Source of the DNA: Endozoicomonas sp965199185 | Lineage (GTDB): Bacteria; Pseudomonadota; Gammaproteobacteria; Pseudomonadales; Endozoicomonadaceae | DNA: 64,000 nucleotides | Direction of reading: 5' to 3' | NCBI GenBank assembly: GCA_965199185.1 | Contig: CBDAQW010000028.1 | Location: forward strand, 38,231 to 102,230 | Shown: positions 16,014-26,199 of the stretch, piece by piece | How positions within the stretch are numbered: position 1 is the first letter of the stretch | Layout: each line of letters opens with the position of its first letter | Notes under the pieces: generated by a model | What the model was told of the DNA's origin: nothing | What the model saw: the letters and a program-made list of their open reading frames with translations, nothing else | The model's database searches: none | Program-made: the position numbers and the translations under genes

Positions 16014-17600
16014 ATGGCAGAAGTGTCGAGTAACAGTCCTGTTCGCAGGGCTCTGATCAGCGTTTCCGACAAGACAGGCATTGTTGAATTTGCACAGGCT
16101 CTGCACCGGCGCTCTGTAGAAATTCTATCCACTGGTGGCACCTATCGGCTGCTGATTGAAAACGACATTCCGGCTATTGAAATTTCCAGCTACACCGGCT
16201 TTCCCGAAATGATGGACGGACGGGTAAAAACCCTACACCCCAAAGTTCACGGTGGCATTCTGGGTCGTAAAGGTCAGGACGATGCCGTCATGGCAGAACA
16301 CGGCATTGATGCCATTGATCTGGTCGTAGTGAATCTTTATCCCTTTGAGCAAACCATTGCCAGCCCGGATTGCGACCTAGCCAATGCCATTGAGAACATC
16401 GATATCGGCGGCCCAACCATGGTTCGTGCCGCTGCCAAAAACCACCAAGACACAACCATCGTTGTTAAGGCAGACGATTATCAGCGTATTCTTGAAGAAA
16501 TGGATGCCAGTGATAATCAGGTAAGTAATGCCACTCGCTTCGACCTGGCAGTCAAAGCCTTCGAGCACACGGCACATTATGATGGTGCTATTGCTAACTA
16601 CCTTGGCACACTGACGTCTGATAAAGAAGAAGCTGACACCTTCCCCCGCACCTTTAACCGTCAGTTCAGTAAAGTTCAGGATTTGCGTTACGGTGAAAAT
16701 GCTCATCAGAAAGCGGCTTTCTACATCGATCAGGAGACAACTTCCGGCTCAGTAGCAACTGCACGACAGCTACAAGGTAAAGCACTTTCCTATAACAATA
16801 TCGCTGATACTGATGCAGCACTGGAGTGTGTGAAAACCTTTGACCAGCCAGCCTGTGTCATTGTTAAACATGCAAATCCATGCGGCGTATCCATTGGCGC
16901 TGATATTCTCGAAGCCTACAACCTGGCTTACGCCACCGACCCGACATCCGCCTTTGGTGGCATTATTGCCTTTAACCGCAAGCTGGATGCAATCACCGCA
17001 CGCACCATTATTGATCGCCAATTTGTGGAAGTGATTATTGCACCGGACGTAGACTCTGAAGCAGAAGTTATTCTTAAAAATAAAGAGAATGTCCGCTTGC
17101 TGAACTGCGGCGAACTGCCTGAAGAGCCGGGTACACAACTGGACCTTAAGCGTGTGAATGGCGGGTTACTGATTCAAGATGCCGACACCCGGCAGGTCAA
17201 ACAATCTGAACTGCAGGTCGTTACAGAGCGAGCACCCACCGAACAGGAAATGGCTGATCTGATGTTTGCCTGGAAAGTTGGTAAATTCGTCAAATCCAAC
17301 GCGATTGTCTATGCCAAAAACCATCAAACCATTGGCATAGGAGCTGGTCAGATGAGCCGTGTGTATAGTGCCCGTATTGCCGGCATCAAAGCTGCAGATG
17401 AAGGTTTGGAAGTAAAAGGCTCAGTCATGGCGTCTGATGCCTTCTTCCCGTTCCGTGATGGCATTGATGCAGCCGCCAGTGCTGGTATTACGGCTGTCAT
17501 TCAGCCCGGTGGTTCAATGCGTGATCAGGAAGTCATTGATGCTGCCAATCAGGCAGGTATTGCCATGGTGTTTACGGGTGTTCGTCACTTCCGTCATTAA
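16014..17600 (+). CDS. purH: Bifunctional AICAR transformylase / IMP cyclohydrolase
   Basis: A 528-residue enzyme for the last two steps of de novo IMP synthesis. The N-terminal cyclohydrolase domain (methylglyoxal-synthase-like fold) starts RRALISVSDKTGIVEF and includes STGGTYRLL. The C-terminal transformylase domain contains LRYGENAHQKAAFY, IVKHANPCGVSIG and SDAFFPFRDGID. The ATG at 16014 follows GAGAGA and matches the family start; a 19-residue extension to 15957 was discarded. purD follows after 87 bp, so purHD form an operon. Confidence 0.97.
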   Translation: MAEVSSNSPVRRALISVSDKTGIVEFAQALHRRSVEILSTGGTYRLLIENDIPAIEISSYTGFPEMMDGRVKTLHPKVHGGILGRKGQDDAVMAEHGIDAIDLVVVNLYPFEQTIASPDCDLANAIENIDIGGPTMVRAAAKNHQDTTIVVKADDYQRILEEMDASDNQVSNATRFDLAVKAFEHTAHYDGAIANYLGTLTSDKEEADTFPRTFNRQFSKVQDLRYGENAHQKAAFYIDQETTSGSVATARQLQGKALSYNNIADTDAALECVKTFDQPACVIVKHANPCGVSIGADILEAYNLAYATDPTSAFGGIIAFNRKLDAITARTIIDRQFVEVIIAPDVDSEAEVILKNKENVRLLNCGELPEEPGTQLDLKRVNGGLLIQDADTRQVKQSELQVVTERAPTEQEMADLMFAWKVGKFVKSNAIVYAKNHQTIGIGAGQMSRVYSARIAGIKAADEGLEVKGSVMASDAFFPFRDGIDAAASAGITAVIQPGGSMRDQEVIDAANQAGIAMVFTGVRHFRH

Positions 17601-17618
17601 TTTAGTTATATGACCTTT

Positions 17619-17649
17619 GTCGGATAATCAAGACAGGCGATTATCCGAC
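17619..17649. repeat. 11-bp perfect hairpin between purH and purD
   Basis: GTCGGATAATC and GATTATCCGAC pair perfectly across a 9-nt loop. No T-tract follows, so this may modulate or stabilise the purHD transcript rather than end it. Confidence 0.7.
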
Positions 17650-17687
17650 AATCGCTTTCGCAACATTCATGAGAAGGACAGGTAATC

Positions 17688-18965
17688 ATGAAACTGCTGA
17701 TCATTGGTAACGGTGGGCGAGAACATGCGCTGGCATGGAAAGCCGCTCAGGACAAAAACGTTTCCCGGGTTTTTGTTGCACCTGGTAATGCGGGTACCGC
17801 CTCCGAAGAGAAAGTATCAAACATTGCTATTGATGTTCTGGATATCGATAAGCTGGTCACCTTTGCGACCAAAGAAAAGATCGATCTCACCATTGTTGGC
17901 CCTGAAGCGCCATTGGTTGCCGGAGTGGTCGATCAGTTTGAAGCCAAAGGGCTGACTATTTTTGGTCCTGTTGAAGCAGCCGCACAACTGGAAGGCTCAA
18001 AAGCCTTCACTAAAGATTTTCTGGCACGCCACAATATTCCCACTGCCGCTTATCAGAACTTTACTGACATCGAATCAGCCAAAGTGTTCGTACGCAATAT
18101 GGGTGCCCCAATTGTCGTCAAGGCTGACGGTCTCGCTGCTGGAAAAGGCGTGATACTGGCACAAACCGAACAGGAAGCTTTCGATGCCATCGATGATATG
18201 CTGGCAGGCAACGCGTTCGGTGAAGCCGGACATCGAGTAGTGGTCGAAGAATTTCTGACCGGTGAAGAAGCCAGCTTTATTGTGATGGTCGATGGAAAAA
18301 ACATTCTTCCACTGGCCACCAGCCAGGACCATAAAGCCCGGGATAACGGTGACAAAGGCCCGAATACCGGCGGTATGGGTGCTTATTCTCCAGCTCCGGT
18401 GGTTACTCAAGAAATCCATGACCGAGCCATGCAAGAAGTCATTATTCCAACCGTGAAAGGAATGGCATCAGAAGGTATTCCCTATAAAGGGTTTCTCTAT
18501 GCGGGCCTGATGATTGATGCGGAAGGTACGCCAAAAGTCTTGGAATACAACTGTCGTTTTGGTGATCCGGAGACTCAACCGATTCTTATGCGATTAAAAT
18601 CGAGCCTTGCAGAACTCTGTATAGCGGGTGCTCAAGGCAAACTCAATACTGTTTCCGCAGAGTGGGATAACAGAACAGCCCTGGGCGTAGTGATGGCGGC
18701 TGGTGGTTATCCAGTTACTTATCGTAAAGGCGATGAAATACAAGGCCTGAATAAAGTAGAAAATGCCAAGGTATTTCAGGCAGGTACTCAAGTCAAAGAT
18801 GGAAAGTTGTTAACCAACGGTGGTCGTGTACTTTGCGTCACCGCTTTGGGCGAAACGGCAAGCGAGGCCCAGGAGCAGGCTTATAAAGCGGTGAAGACTA
18901 TTTCGTGGGATGATGCTTATTATCGGACGGATATTGGTTATCGGGCGATAACGCGGGAAAGCTGA
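17688..18965 (+). CDS. purD: Phosphoribosylamine-glycine ligase (GAR synthetase)
   Basis: A 425-residue ATP-grasp enzyme, second step of purine synthesis. Motifs: KLLIIGNGGREHALAWK at the N-terminus, KADGLAAGKGVI in the ATP loop, SQDHKARDNGDKGPNTGGMGAYSPAP, and the metal-binding EYNCRFGDPETQ. AAGGA precedes the ATG. Convergent with hemE, with a shared hairpin between them. Confidence 0.98.
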   Translation: MKLLIIGNGGREHALAWKAAQDKNVSRVFVAPGNAGTASEEKVSNIAIDVLDIDKLVTFATKEKIDLTIVGPEAPLVAGVVDQFEAKGLTIFGPVEAAAQLEGSKAFTKDFLARHNIPTAAYQNFTDIESAKVFVRNMGAPIVVKADGLAAGKGVILAQTEQEAFDAIDDMLAGNAFGEAGHRVVVEEFLTGEEASFIVMVDGKNILPLATSQDHKARDNGDKGPNTGGMGAYSPAPVVTQEIHDRAMQEVIIPTVKGMASEGIPYKGFLYAGLMIDAEGTPKVLEYNCRFGDPETQPILMRLKSSLAELCIAGAQGKLNTVSAEWDNRTALGVVMAAGGYPVTYRKGDEIQGLNKVENAKVFQAGTQVKDGKLLTNGGRVLCVTALGETASEAQEQAYKAVKTISWDDAYYRTDIGYRAITRES

Positions 18966-18973
18966 GTGTTCTT

Positions 18974-19002
18974 GTCGGTTTGCCCTGGAGGGACAAGCCG
19001 AC
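18974..19002. terminator. Bidirectional hairpin between purD and hemE
   Basis: GTCGGTTTGCCC pairs with GGGACAAGCCGAC (one bulge, one G-T pair) over a TGGA loop, between two convergent stop codons. T-tracts are poor on both sides. Confidence 0.6.
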
Positions 19003-19009
19003 ATAACAA

Positions 19010-20074
19010 TTAGGTGTGATATTGAGCCGACAATTCATGCACCGCTTCAACAAACGCCGCAGCACGATCCGGTTCAACAAACTGATGAATGCCATGCCCA
19101 AGGTTGAACACATGCCCTTCACCGTGGCCGAACTTTTCAAGAATAGTCGCCACTTCCTGACGAATTCGCTTCGGAGAAGCATAAAGCACTGAAGGGTCCA
19201 TATTGCCCTGCAAAGCAACCCGATTACCCACCCTTTGTCGAGCCTCTCCAAGATCGGTCGTCCAGTCCAGCCCAAGTGCATCAGCGCCGGTATCGGCCAT
19301 TAGCTCCAACCACTGACCACCATTTTTGGTGAACAGAATCACAGGTACTTTGCGACCTTCATTCTCTCTGATTAAACCGCTAACAATGCGCTGCATATAT
19401 TTTAATGAAAAATCCCGATAGCATTCAGGGCTCAGCACACCTCCCCAGGTATCAAAAATTTGAACGGCCTGAGCGCCCGCTTTAATCTGAGCATTAAGAT
19501 AACTGGTGACAGAATCGGCCAAGACACTCAACACATGATCCAGCAGTTTTGGCTGATCAAACATCATCGCTTTTATACGACGGAAGTCTTTGCTGCTGCC
19601 ACCCTCAATCATATAAGTGGCCAGCGTCCACGGGCTTCCGGAAAAACCAATTAATGGAACACGCCCATTCAATTCACTGCGAATAGTACGAACCGCATCC
19701 ATCACATAACCAAGGTCTTTTTCAGGATCAGGTACAGTGAGAGCCTCAACATCTGCCGCCGTTCTTACCGGCTTTTTGAATTTAGGGCCTTCCCCCGCTT
19801 CAAAGTACAGTCCAAGCCCCATAGCATCAGGAATGGTCAGAATATCCGAGAAGAGAATGGCAGCATCCAGAGGAAATCGTTCCAGAGGTTGCAAAGTGAC
19901 CTCACAGGCAAATTCTTTATTCTGGCAAAGCGACATAAAATCACCGGCCTGACTTCTCAGCGCTCGGTACTCAGGCAAATAACGCCCGGCCTGACGCATC
20001 ATCCACACGGGTGTCACATCAACGGGTTCACGCAGCAAGGCACGCAGAAAGCGGTCATTCTTCAGTTCAGTCAT
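19010..20074 (-). CDS. hemE: Uroporphyrinogen decarboxylase
   Basis: A 354-residue enzyme, exactly the E. coli length, converting uroporphyrinogen III to coproporphyrinogen III in heme synthesis. It begins MTELKNDRFLRALLREP and contains the signatures PVWMMRQAGRYLPEY and GFSGSPWTLATYMIEGG, plus LGHGIHQFVEPD near the end. A start 12 bases upstream (20086) is possible; neither has a clear Shine-Dalgarno site, so the family alignment decides. It follows gltBD, separated by a strong terminator. Confidence 0.97.
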   Translation of the reverse strand: MTELKNDRFLRALLREPVDVTPVWMMRQAGRYLPEYRALRSQAGDFMSLCQNKEFACEVTLQPLERFPLDAAILFSDILTIPDAMGLGLYFEAGEGPKFKKPVRTAADVEALTVPDPEKDLGYVMDAVRTIRSELNGRVPLIGFSGSPWTLATYMIEGGSSKDFRRIKAMMFDQPKLLDHVLSVLADSVTSYLNAQIKAGAQAVQIFDTWGGVLSPECYRDFSLKYMQRIVSGLIRENEGRKVPVILFTKNGGQWLELMADTGADALGLDWTTDLGEARQRVGNRVALQGNMDPSVLYASPKRIRQEVATILEKFGHGEGHVFNLGHGIHQFVEPDRAAAFVEAVHELSAQYHT

Positions 20075-20171
20075 ATTAAAGTGCATTAGATAGAGAGTGC
20101 ATTTGGTGAGGCTGAACCCAATGCGCTTTAAAAGGAATCAGTAAAGTTGATTCTGATCGCCACAGACGATT

Positions 20172-20189
20172 GTTTTGCCTAAGCAAAAC
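20172..20189. repeat. Small hairpin upstream of hemE
   Basis: GTTTTGC and GCAAAAC form a short perfect stem around CTAA, about 100 bp before the hemE start and after the gltBD terminator. It may lie in the hemE leader. Confidence 0.5.
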
Positions 20190-20215
20190 CTCCTAAAACG
20201 CACAGGACATCTAAC

Positions 20216-20250
20216 CTAAAAAACGCACCTTACCATAAGGTGCGTTTTAG
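20216..20250 (-). terminator. Strong rho-independent terminator after gltBD
   Basis: A near-perfect stem of about 15 bp (GCGCACC-type core ACGCACCTTA/TAAGGTGCGT) with a 3-nt loop ends in GCGTTTTTT on the minus strand, just after the gltD stop. Confidence 0.92.
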
Positions 20251-20252
20251 TT

Positions 20253-21683
20253 TTACAGGTCAAGATAATCCAAAATACCTTCGGCAGCCTGACGACCTTC
20301 CCATATTGCAGTGACTACAAGATCAGAACCCCGCACCATATCGCCGCCCGCAAAAATTTTCGGGTTGGTGGTCTGGAATGGATACTTTGCCTCCTCCGGC
20401 GCCACGACACGCCCCTTTTCATCCATCTGGATGTCCTGATCTTCAAACCAGTCAGCCGGACTTGGCTGGAAACCAAAGGCAACAAGTACTACATCCGCTT
20501 CCAGAATTTCTTCGCTACCCTCTACAGGACTTGGACGGCGGCGACCTTGCTCATCGGGTTCTCCCAGCTGAGTCGTCACGACCTTAATCCCTTCCACCGT
20601 GCTATCACCGACAATCTCAACAGGCTGGCGGTTAAAGAGGAAATTCACACCTTCCTGCTGAGCATTTTCTACTTCACGACGGGAGCCGGGCATATTCTCC
20701 TGATCCCGACGATAGGCGCAGGTGACCGAGGCTGCGCCCTGACGAATAGCCGTTCGGTTACAATCCATAGCCGTGTCACCACCACCGAGCACAACGACCT
20801 TTTTCCCTTTCATGTCGATAAACTCTTCTGAGCTTTTCTCAAAACCCTGATTACGGTTCACGTTGGAAATCAGATAAGGAAGCGCCTCATAGACCCCAGG
20901 CAGGCTTTCACCAGGGAAACCACCCTTCATATAGGTATAGGTTCCCATACCCATAAAGACCGCATCAAACTCTTGCAACAACTGTTCAATAGTAATGTCT
21001 TTGCCAATCTCGGTATTCAGTTCAAACTCGACTCCCATTTCCATGAAAACTTCACGACGCCGGGACATAACGCTTTTTTCCAGCTTGAACTCTGGAATAC
21101 CAAAGGTCAGCAAACCACCAATTTCCGGATTTTTATCAAAGACGACAGGTGTCACACCATTACGAACCAAGACATCCGCACACCCCAAACCGGCAGGACC
21201 TGCGCCAATGACGGCAACCCGCTTATTGGTCCAGGTAACTTTTGACATATCCGGACGCCAGCCCAGCGCCAAGGCCGTATCGGTAATGTATTTTTCAGTA
21301 GAACCAATGGTGACCGCACCAAAACCATCATTAAGCGTACAGGCGCCTTCGCATAAACGATCCTGTGGACATACACGACCACAGACTTCTGGCAGACTGT
21401 TAGTCTGATGCGACAGCTCTGCCGCTTCAAAGAGATGCCCTTCCGACACCAGTTTCAGCCAGTCCGGAATATAGTTATGCACCGGGCACTTCCATTCGCA
21501 GTATGGATTACCACATTCAAGACAGCGGTGAGCCTGTTTTTTGACCTGCTTTTCTTCAAAAGGCTGATAGATTTCGACAAACTCGGTTTTACGCACCCGT
21601 AAATTTTTCTTTTCCGGATCTTTGCGCTCTACATCTACAAACTGAAAGTTGTTATTCAGCCTTCCACCTGATCGATTCAACAT
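20253..21683 (-). CDS. gltD: Glutamate synthase (NADPH) small subunit
   Basis: A 476-residue flavin/Fe-S subunit that passes electrons from NADPH to GltB. The N-terminal cysteine clusters (CLECGNPYCEWKCPVHN and CGRVCPQDRLCEGAC) ligate [4Fe-4S] centres. The FAD loop is VAVIGAGPAGLGCADVL (~residue 150) and the NADPH loop is VVVLGGGDTAMDC. GAGG lies 8 nt before the ATG. It is 58 bp downstream of gltB in one operon. Confidence 0.97.
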   Translation of the reverse strand: MLNRSGGRLNNNFQFVDVERKDPEKKNLRVRKTEFVEIYQPFEEKQVKKQAHRCLECGNPYCEWKCPVHNYIPDWLKLVSEGHLFEAAELSHQTNSLPEVCGRVCPQDRLCEGACTLNDGFGAVTIGSTEKYITDTALALGWRPDMSKVTWTNKRVAVIGAGPAGLGCADVLVRNGVTPVVFDKNPEIGGLLTFGIPEFKLEKSVMSRRREVFMEMGVEFELNTEIGKDITIEQLLQEFDAVFMGMGTYTYMKGGFPGESLPGVYEALPYLISNVNRNQGFEKSSEEFIDMKGKKVVVLGGGDTAMDCNRTAIRQGAASVTCAYRRDQENMPGSRREVENAQQEGVNFLFNRQPVEIVGDSTVEGIKVVTTQLGEPDEQGRRRPSPVEGSEEILEADVVLVAFGFQPSPADWFEDQDIQMDEKGRVVAPEEAKYPFQTTNPKIFAGGDMVRGSDLVVTAIWEGRQAAEGILDYLDL

Positions 21684-21741
21684 ATCGTCTGACCTCTAAT
21701 TCTTTTCTCGTATCAATACCTCAACCCAGAGAAAGTGCCGT

Positions 21742-24700
21742 TTATTCGGCGCTTTCTCTGGTGTTGGCCAGAAGCGTATCGAGGCCAGCCGCTTTAGGCT
21801 TAACCAACCAGAAACGACCACGATAATCATAAAATTCTTCTATCAGCTCCTGCCCCCACTCACTGCCAGTTTCAGCAACATATTCTGCCAGAACACTCAG
21901 CAGGTGAGATTGGTAGTCCTCCATGGACTCGGTATCAATACGGTGGATATCCACCAACTCATGGTTATAGCGATCAACAAATGTCCGTTCAAGATCAAGA
22001 ACATAGGCAAAACCACCGGTCATACCTGCACCGAAGTTATAACCCGTAGTACCCAACACAGCGACCATACCACCCGTCATATATTCACAGCAGTGATCAC
22101 CAGCACCTTCGACCACCACTTCTGCGCCGGAGTTACGAACCGCAAGACGTTCACCCGCCCGACCCGCTGCAAACAACTTGCCACCGGTAGCACCGTATAG
22201 GCAGGTGTTGCCAATGATGGCAGTATCCCGTGAGTCAAACACACTACCTTTAGGCGGACGAATAGCGAGCTTACCGCCAGTCATGCCTTTACCAACATAG
22301 TCGTTCGCATCACCTTCAAGGTTCATATGCAGACCGCCGGCGTTCCAGACACCAAAGCTCTGACCAACGGAGCCTGTCAGATTCAGTATGACCGGGTTAG
22401 CTGCCATTCCCTGATTACCATGCCGTTTGGCAATTTCGCCCGAAAGACGGGCACCAATAGAGCGGTCACAATTACCGACAGTGAATTCAAACTCTCCACC
22501 ACTAGCGGTTTCAATATTCGGCAGAATCTGACGAACCATTTCTTCGGCCAGCTCACCTTTGTCGTAGGGGGCGTTTCTGTCTACCTGACAGGTATTGGGC
22601 TTATCCTGAGCAACCAGATCACTGCCAAGAACAGGAGAAAGATCAAGATTGCCCTGCTTCTCGGTATTACCGGGCAGTATTTCCAGCAAGTCGGTGCGAC
22701 CAATGATGTCATCAAGGGATTTCGCACCCAGCACAGATAACCATTCACGAACTTCTTCCGCAACAAAGGTAAAGAAGTTCATTACCATTTCAACATCGCC
22801 ACGGAAGTGTTCATCTCGCAGCGATTGGTCTTGAGTAGCGACACCTGTCGCACAGTTATTCAGGTGGCATATCCTCAGATATTTACAACCCATGGCAATC
22901 ATTGGCGTAGTACCAAAACCGAAGGATTCAGCACCAAGAATAGCCGCTTTGACCACATCAAGACCCGTTTTCAAACCACCGTCGGTTTGCAGGCGAACCT
23001 TACCACGCAGATCATTACCGCGAAGTGTCTGATGCGCTTCGCTCAAGCCAAGCTCCCAAGGTGAGCCGGCATAATGAATGGACGACAATGGACTGGCAGC
23101 AGTGCCGCCGTCGTAGCCAGAAATGGTAATCAGATCCGCGTAGGCTTTAGCAACACCCGCCGCAATAGTGCCAACACCGGGTTCAGACACCAGTTTGACC
23201 GATACTTGCGCGTTAGGGTTTACCTGTTTCAGGTCATAAATCAGTTGCGCCAGATCTTCGATAGAATAAATGTCGTGATGAGGTGGCGGAGAAATCAGAG
23301 TTACACCAGGCACTGAATAACGCAATCTGGCAATCAGTTTGGTGACCTTACCACCGGGCAACTGACCACCTTCACCAGGCTTGGCGCCTTGGGCTACTTT
23401 GATCTGCAACACATCAGCATTAACCAGATAATGCGGTGTAACACCAAAACGCCCCGAAGCAATCTGTTTGATTTTAGATACACGATTTGTGCCAAACCGA
23501 GCGGCATCCTCACCACCTTCACCGGAGTTAGAGCGACCACCCAGAGTATTCATCGCTTCTGCCAGAGCTTCATGAGCTTCCGGCGACAGAGCACCAAGAC
23601 TCATGGCGGCGGAATCAAAGCGATGAACAATATCCGAAACGCTTTCAACCTCTTCCAGGGGCATTGGTTTTTTCGCAGGAACCAAACCAAGCATATCTCT
23701 CAGGGTTGCGACAGGGCGTAAATTAACGAACTGAGAGTATTGTCTGAAATCTTCATAGTTACCGCTTTTAACCGCTTTTTGCAGTTGCTGAACCACATCC
23801 GGATTAAAGGCGTGATATTCAGAGCCGTGGACATACTTCAATAAGCCACCTTGCTGAATAGGCTTGCGTGCTTTGAAGGCTGCTTCTGCGACCAGTTCCT
23901 GCTCACGCTGAAGGTCTTCAAAACGGGCACCCTGTATACGACTCTGTACGCCTGTAAAGCACAGCTCCACAACATCTGAAGACAAACCAATGGCTTCAAA
24001 CAACTGTGCACCACGGTAAGAAGCTATGGTTGAAATCCCCATCTTCGAAAGAATTTTCAGCAAGCCCTTATCGATGCCTTTGCGATACGTCTTATAAGCA
24101 TCCAGAGGGTCAGCCAATACCTCGCCACTGCGAATCTGGTCATTGATGACTTCATAGGCCAGATACGGATAGACGGCAGTGGCACCGAAACCGATCAATA
24201 CAGCAAACTGATGAGAATCTCTGGCACTGCCGGTTTCAACAATCAGGTTCGACTCAGAACGCAGACCTTTCCCAATCAGACGGTGATGAACGGCACCTGT
24301 CGCCATAGCAGCAGGCACAGGAATCTTGTTATTATCGATATGGCGATCCGTCAGACAAATTAAAACCTTGCCTGAAGCTACTGCTTTTTCTGCTTCATCG
24401 CAGATATTGAGGATTGCCTTTTCGAGCCCAATCTGAGGTTCATAACACAGATCAATGTAAGCAGATTCAAAGGATGTGTGCTGATGCCGCACATTCATCA
24501 GATCAAGAAACTTGGTCGTCGAGAGAATGGGTGATTTAAGAATAACCCGGGCAGCGTGTTCCGGCGTCTCTTCAAACAGGTTTAATTCCCGCCCCAGACA
24601 GGTTTCTAAAGACATGACAATCGCTTCACGCAACGGGTCGATGGGCGGATTAGTAACCTGGGCAAATTGTTGGCGAAAATAATCAAAGACCGAACGCGCC

Positions 24701-26199
24701 CGACCAGAGAGCACTGCCATTGGGGTATCATCCCCCATGGAACCTACCGCTTCCTGACTATTTTCAACCAACGGACGAATAAGCTGATCTCGCTCTTCAT
24801 TGGTGACCAGGAACATTTTCTGATAGGTGTTTAACTGATGTTCACTGAAAGCATCCTGATGATGTTCATCATCCCGGAAGGCTGAACGGATCCGATAAGC
24901 ATTCTGCTTGAGCCATTTTTTATAGGGCTTGCGGACTTTAAGCTTCTGATCAATGTCGTGTGCCTGATGCAATTCGCCGGTTTCTGTATCAATGGCCAGC
25001 ATTTCACCCGGACCCACCCGACCTTTTGATACCACATCTTCCGGCTTATAACCGTGAACACCAACCTCTGAAGCAACCGTCAGATAGCCATTTCTGGTGA
25101 TTACCCAGCGGGAAGGACGCAAGCCATTTCTGTCCAGCGCACAGACCGCATTTCGACCATCGGTGATAACCAGTCCTGCCGGGCCATCCCAAGGCTCCAT
25201 GTGGGCCGATGTGTATTCATAAAAAGCCCGTAAATCCGGATCCATTGTATCAACATTCTGCCAGGCCGGTGGCACCAGCATGCGAATAGCCCGATAGAGA
25301 TCAACACCACCCGTGACCAGTACCTCCAGCATATTATCGAGACTGGATGAATCCGAACCATGGCGATTGACCAAAGGTGAAATATCATCTAAGCCTGGCA
25401 ACAGTGGAGACTGGAATTTATGACGCCTTGCTTCAGCCCAGTTACGGTTGCCGGTAATCGTGTTGATTTCACCATTGTGAGCCAGCATTCGGAAAGGCTG
25501 AGCCAGTTGCCAGCGCGGCAAGGTATTGGTAGAAAATCGCTGATGGAAAACACAGATGGCGGTTTCGAACCGAGAATCGCCAAGGTCAGTGTAGAATGTC
25601 GGCAGATCCACCGGCATCATCAGGCCTTTGTAGGTGATTACTTTGGACGACAGTGAACATATATAAAAATCTTCATCGCCACTCATGGTCATATTGGTAT
25701 AGCGGCGAGCCATGTAGAGTTTGGCGTCAAACTCTTTGTCTCCAACCTCGCCATCCGGCCCAATAAAAACCTGTTCAATTTGCGGTAACTGATCTTGAGC
25801 TATGGGTCCCAGGCAATCAGCATTAAACGGAACCTGACGCCAGCCAATAACGGACAGCCGTTGTTTAATCAACTCTTTCTCAAGTGTTTCCCGGCTCAGC
25901 TGTGCTTTTACCGGATCGGAACTTAAGAAGGTCATTCCTACAGCAAACTGACCAGGAAGGTCTTTTTGGAGCTGCTCTTTGACCACCGTCCGAAAGAATT
26001 GATCGGGGATCTGAATCAGCAGTCCGCAACCATCGCCTGTCTTACCATCAGCAGCAATACCGCCACGGTGGGTCATACAAGTCAGTGCTTCAATTGCTGT
26101 TTGCAGAAGATGGTGACTTTTCTTGCCTTCCATCTGGGCAATAAGCCCGAAACCACAGTTATCCCGAAACTCGCCGGGATTATACAGACCTGCTTTCAT
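21742..26199 (-). CDS. gltB: Glutamate synthase (NADPH) large subunit
   Basis: A 1485-residue enzyme making two glutamates from glutamine and 2-oxoglutarate. The N-terminal Ntn-type amidotransferase domain has its nucleophile in FRDNCGFGLIAQ; maturation would remove the leader MKAGLYNPGE plus the following residues. The central/FMN region carries SGEGGEDAARFGTNRVSKIKQ and GAKPGEGGQLPGGKV, and the C-terminal beta-helix has the usual glycine-rich repeats (GKGMTGGKLAI). A frame from 26220 is longer by 7 residues; the ATG at 26199 is the family start. Confidence 0.98.
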   Translation of the reverse strand: MKAGLYNPGEFRDNCGFGLIAQMEGKKSHHLLQTAIEALTCMTHRGGIAADGKTGDGCGLLIQIPDQFFRTVVKEQLQKDLPGQFAVGMTFLSSDPVKAQLSRETLEKELIKQRLSVIGWRQVPFNADCLGPIAQDQLPQIEQVFIGPDGEVGDKEFDAKLYMARRYTNMTMSGDEDFYICSLSSKVITYKGLMMPVDLPTFYTDLGDSRFETAICVFHQRFSTNTLPRWQLAQPFRMLAHNGEINTITGNRNWAEARRHKFQSPLLPGLDDISPLVNRHGSDSSSLDNMLEVLVTGGVDLYRAIRMLVPPAWQNVDTMDPDLRAFYEYTSAHMEPWDGPAGLVITDGRNAVCALDRNGLRPSRWVITRNGYLTVASEVGVHGYKPEDVVSKGRVGPGEMLAIDTETGELHQAHDIDQKLKVRKPYKKWLKQNAYRIRSAFRDDEHHQDAFSEHQLNTYQKMFLVTNEERDQLIRPLVENSQEAVGSMGDDTPMAVLSGRARSVFDYFRQQFAQVTNPPIDPLREAIVMSLETCLGRELNLFEETPEHAARVILKSPILSTTKFLDLMNVRHQHTSFESAYIDLCYEPQIGLEKAILNICDEAEKAVASGKVLICLTDRHIDNNKIPVPAAMATGAVHHRLIGKGLRSESNLIVETGSARDSHQFAVLIGFGATAVYPYLAYEVINDQIRSGEVLADPLDAYKTYRKGIDKGLLKILSKMGISTIASYRGAQLFEAIGLSSDVVELCFTGVQSRIQGARFEDLQREQELVAEAAFKARKPIQQGGLLKYVHGSEYHAFNPDVVQQLQKAVKSGNYEDFRQYSQFVNLRPVATLRDMLGLVPAKKPMPLEEVESVSDIVHRFDSAAMSLGALSPEAHEALAEAMNTLGGRSNSGEGGEDAARFGTNRVSKIKQIASGRFGVTPHYLVNADVLQIKVAQGAKPGEGGQLPGGKVTKLIARLRYSVPGVTLISPPPHHDIYSIEDLAQLIYDLKQVNPNAQVSVKLVSEPGVGTIAAGVAKAYADLITISGYDGGTAASPLSSIHYAGSPWELGLSEAHQTLRGNDLRGKVRLQTDGGLKTGLDVVKAAILGAESFGFGTTPMIAMGCKYLRICHLNNCATGVATQDQSLRDEHFRGDVEMVMNFFTFVAEEVREWLSVLGAKSLDDIIGRTDLLEILPGNTEKQGNLDLSPVLGSDLVAQDKPNTCQVDRNAPYDKGELAEEMVRQILPNIETASGGEFEFTVGNCDRSIGARLSGEIAKRHGNQGMAANPVILNLTGSVGQSFGVWNAGGLHMNLEGDANDYVGKGMTGGKLAIRPPKGSVFDSRDTAIIGNTCLYGATGGKLFAAGRAGERLAVRNSGAEVVVEGAGDHCCEYMTGGMVAVLGTTGYNFGAGMTGGFAYVLDLERTFVDRYNHELVDIHRIDTESMEDYQSHLLSVLAEYVAETGSEWGQELIEEFYDYRGRFWLVKPKAAGLDTLLANTRESAE

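Noticed and set aside
20995..21408. A 137-codon plus-strand frame inside gltD
   Set aside because: Shadow of gltD on the opposite strand; low-complexity translation with no recognisable domain.
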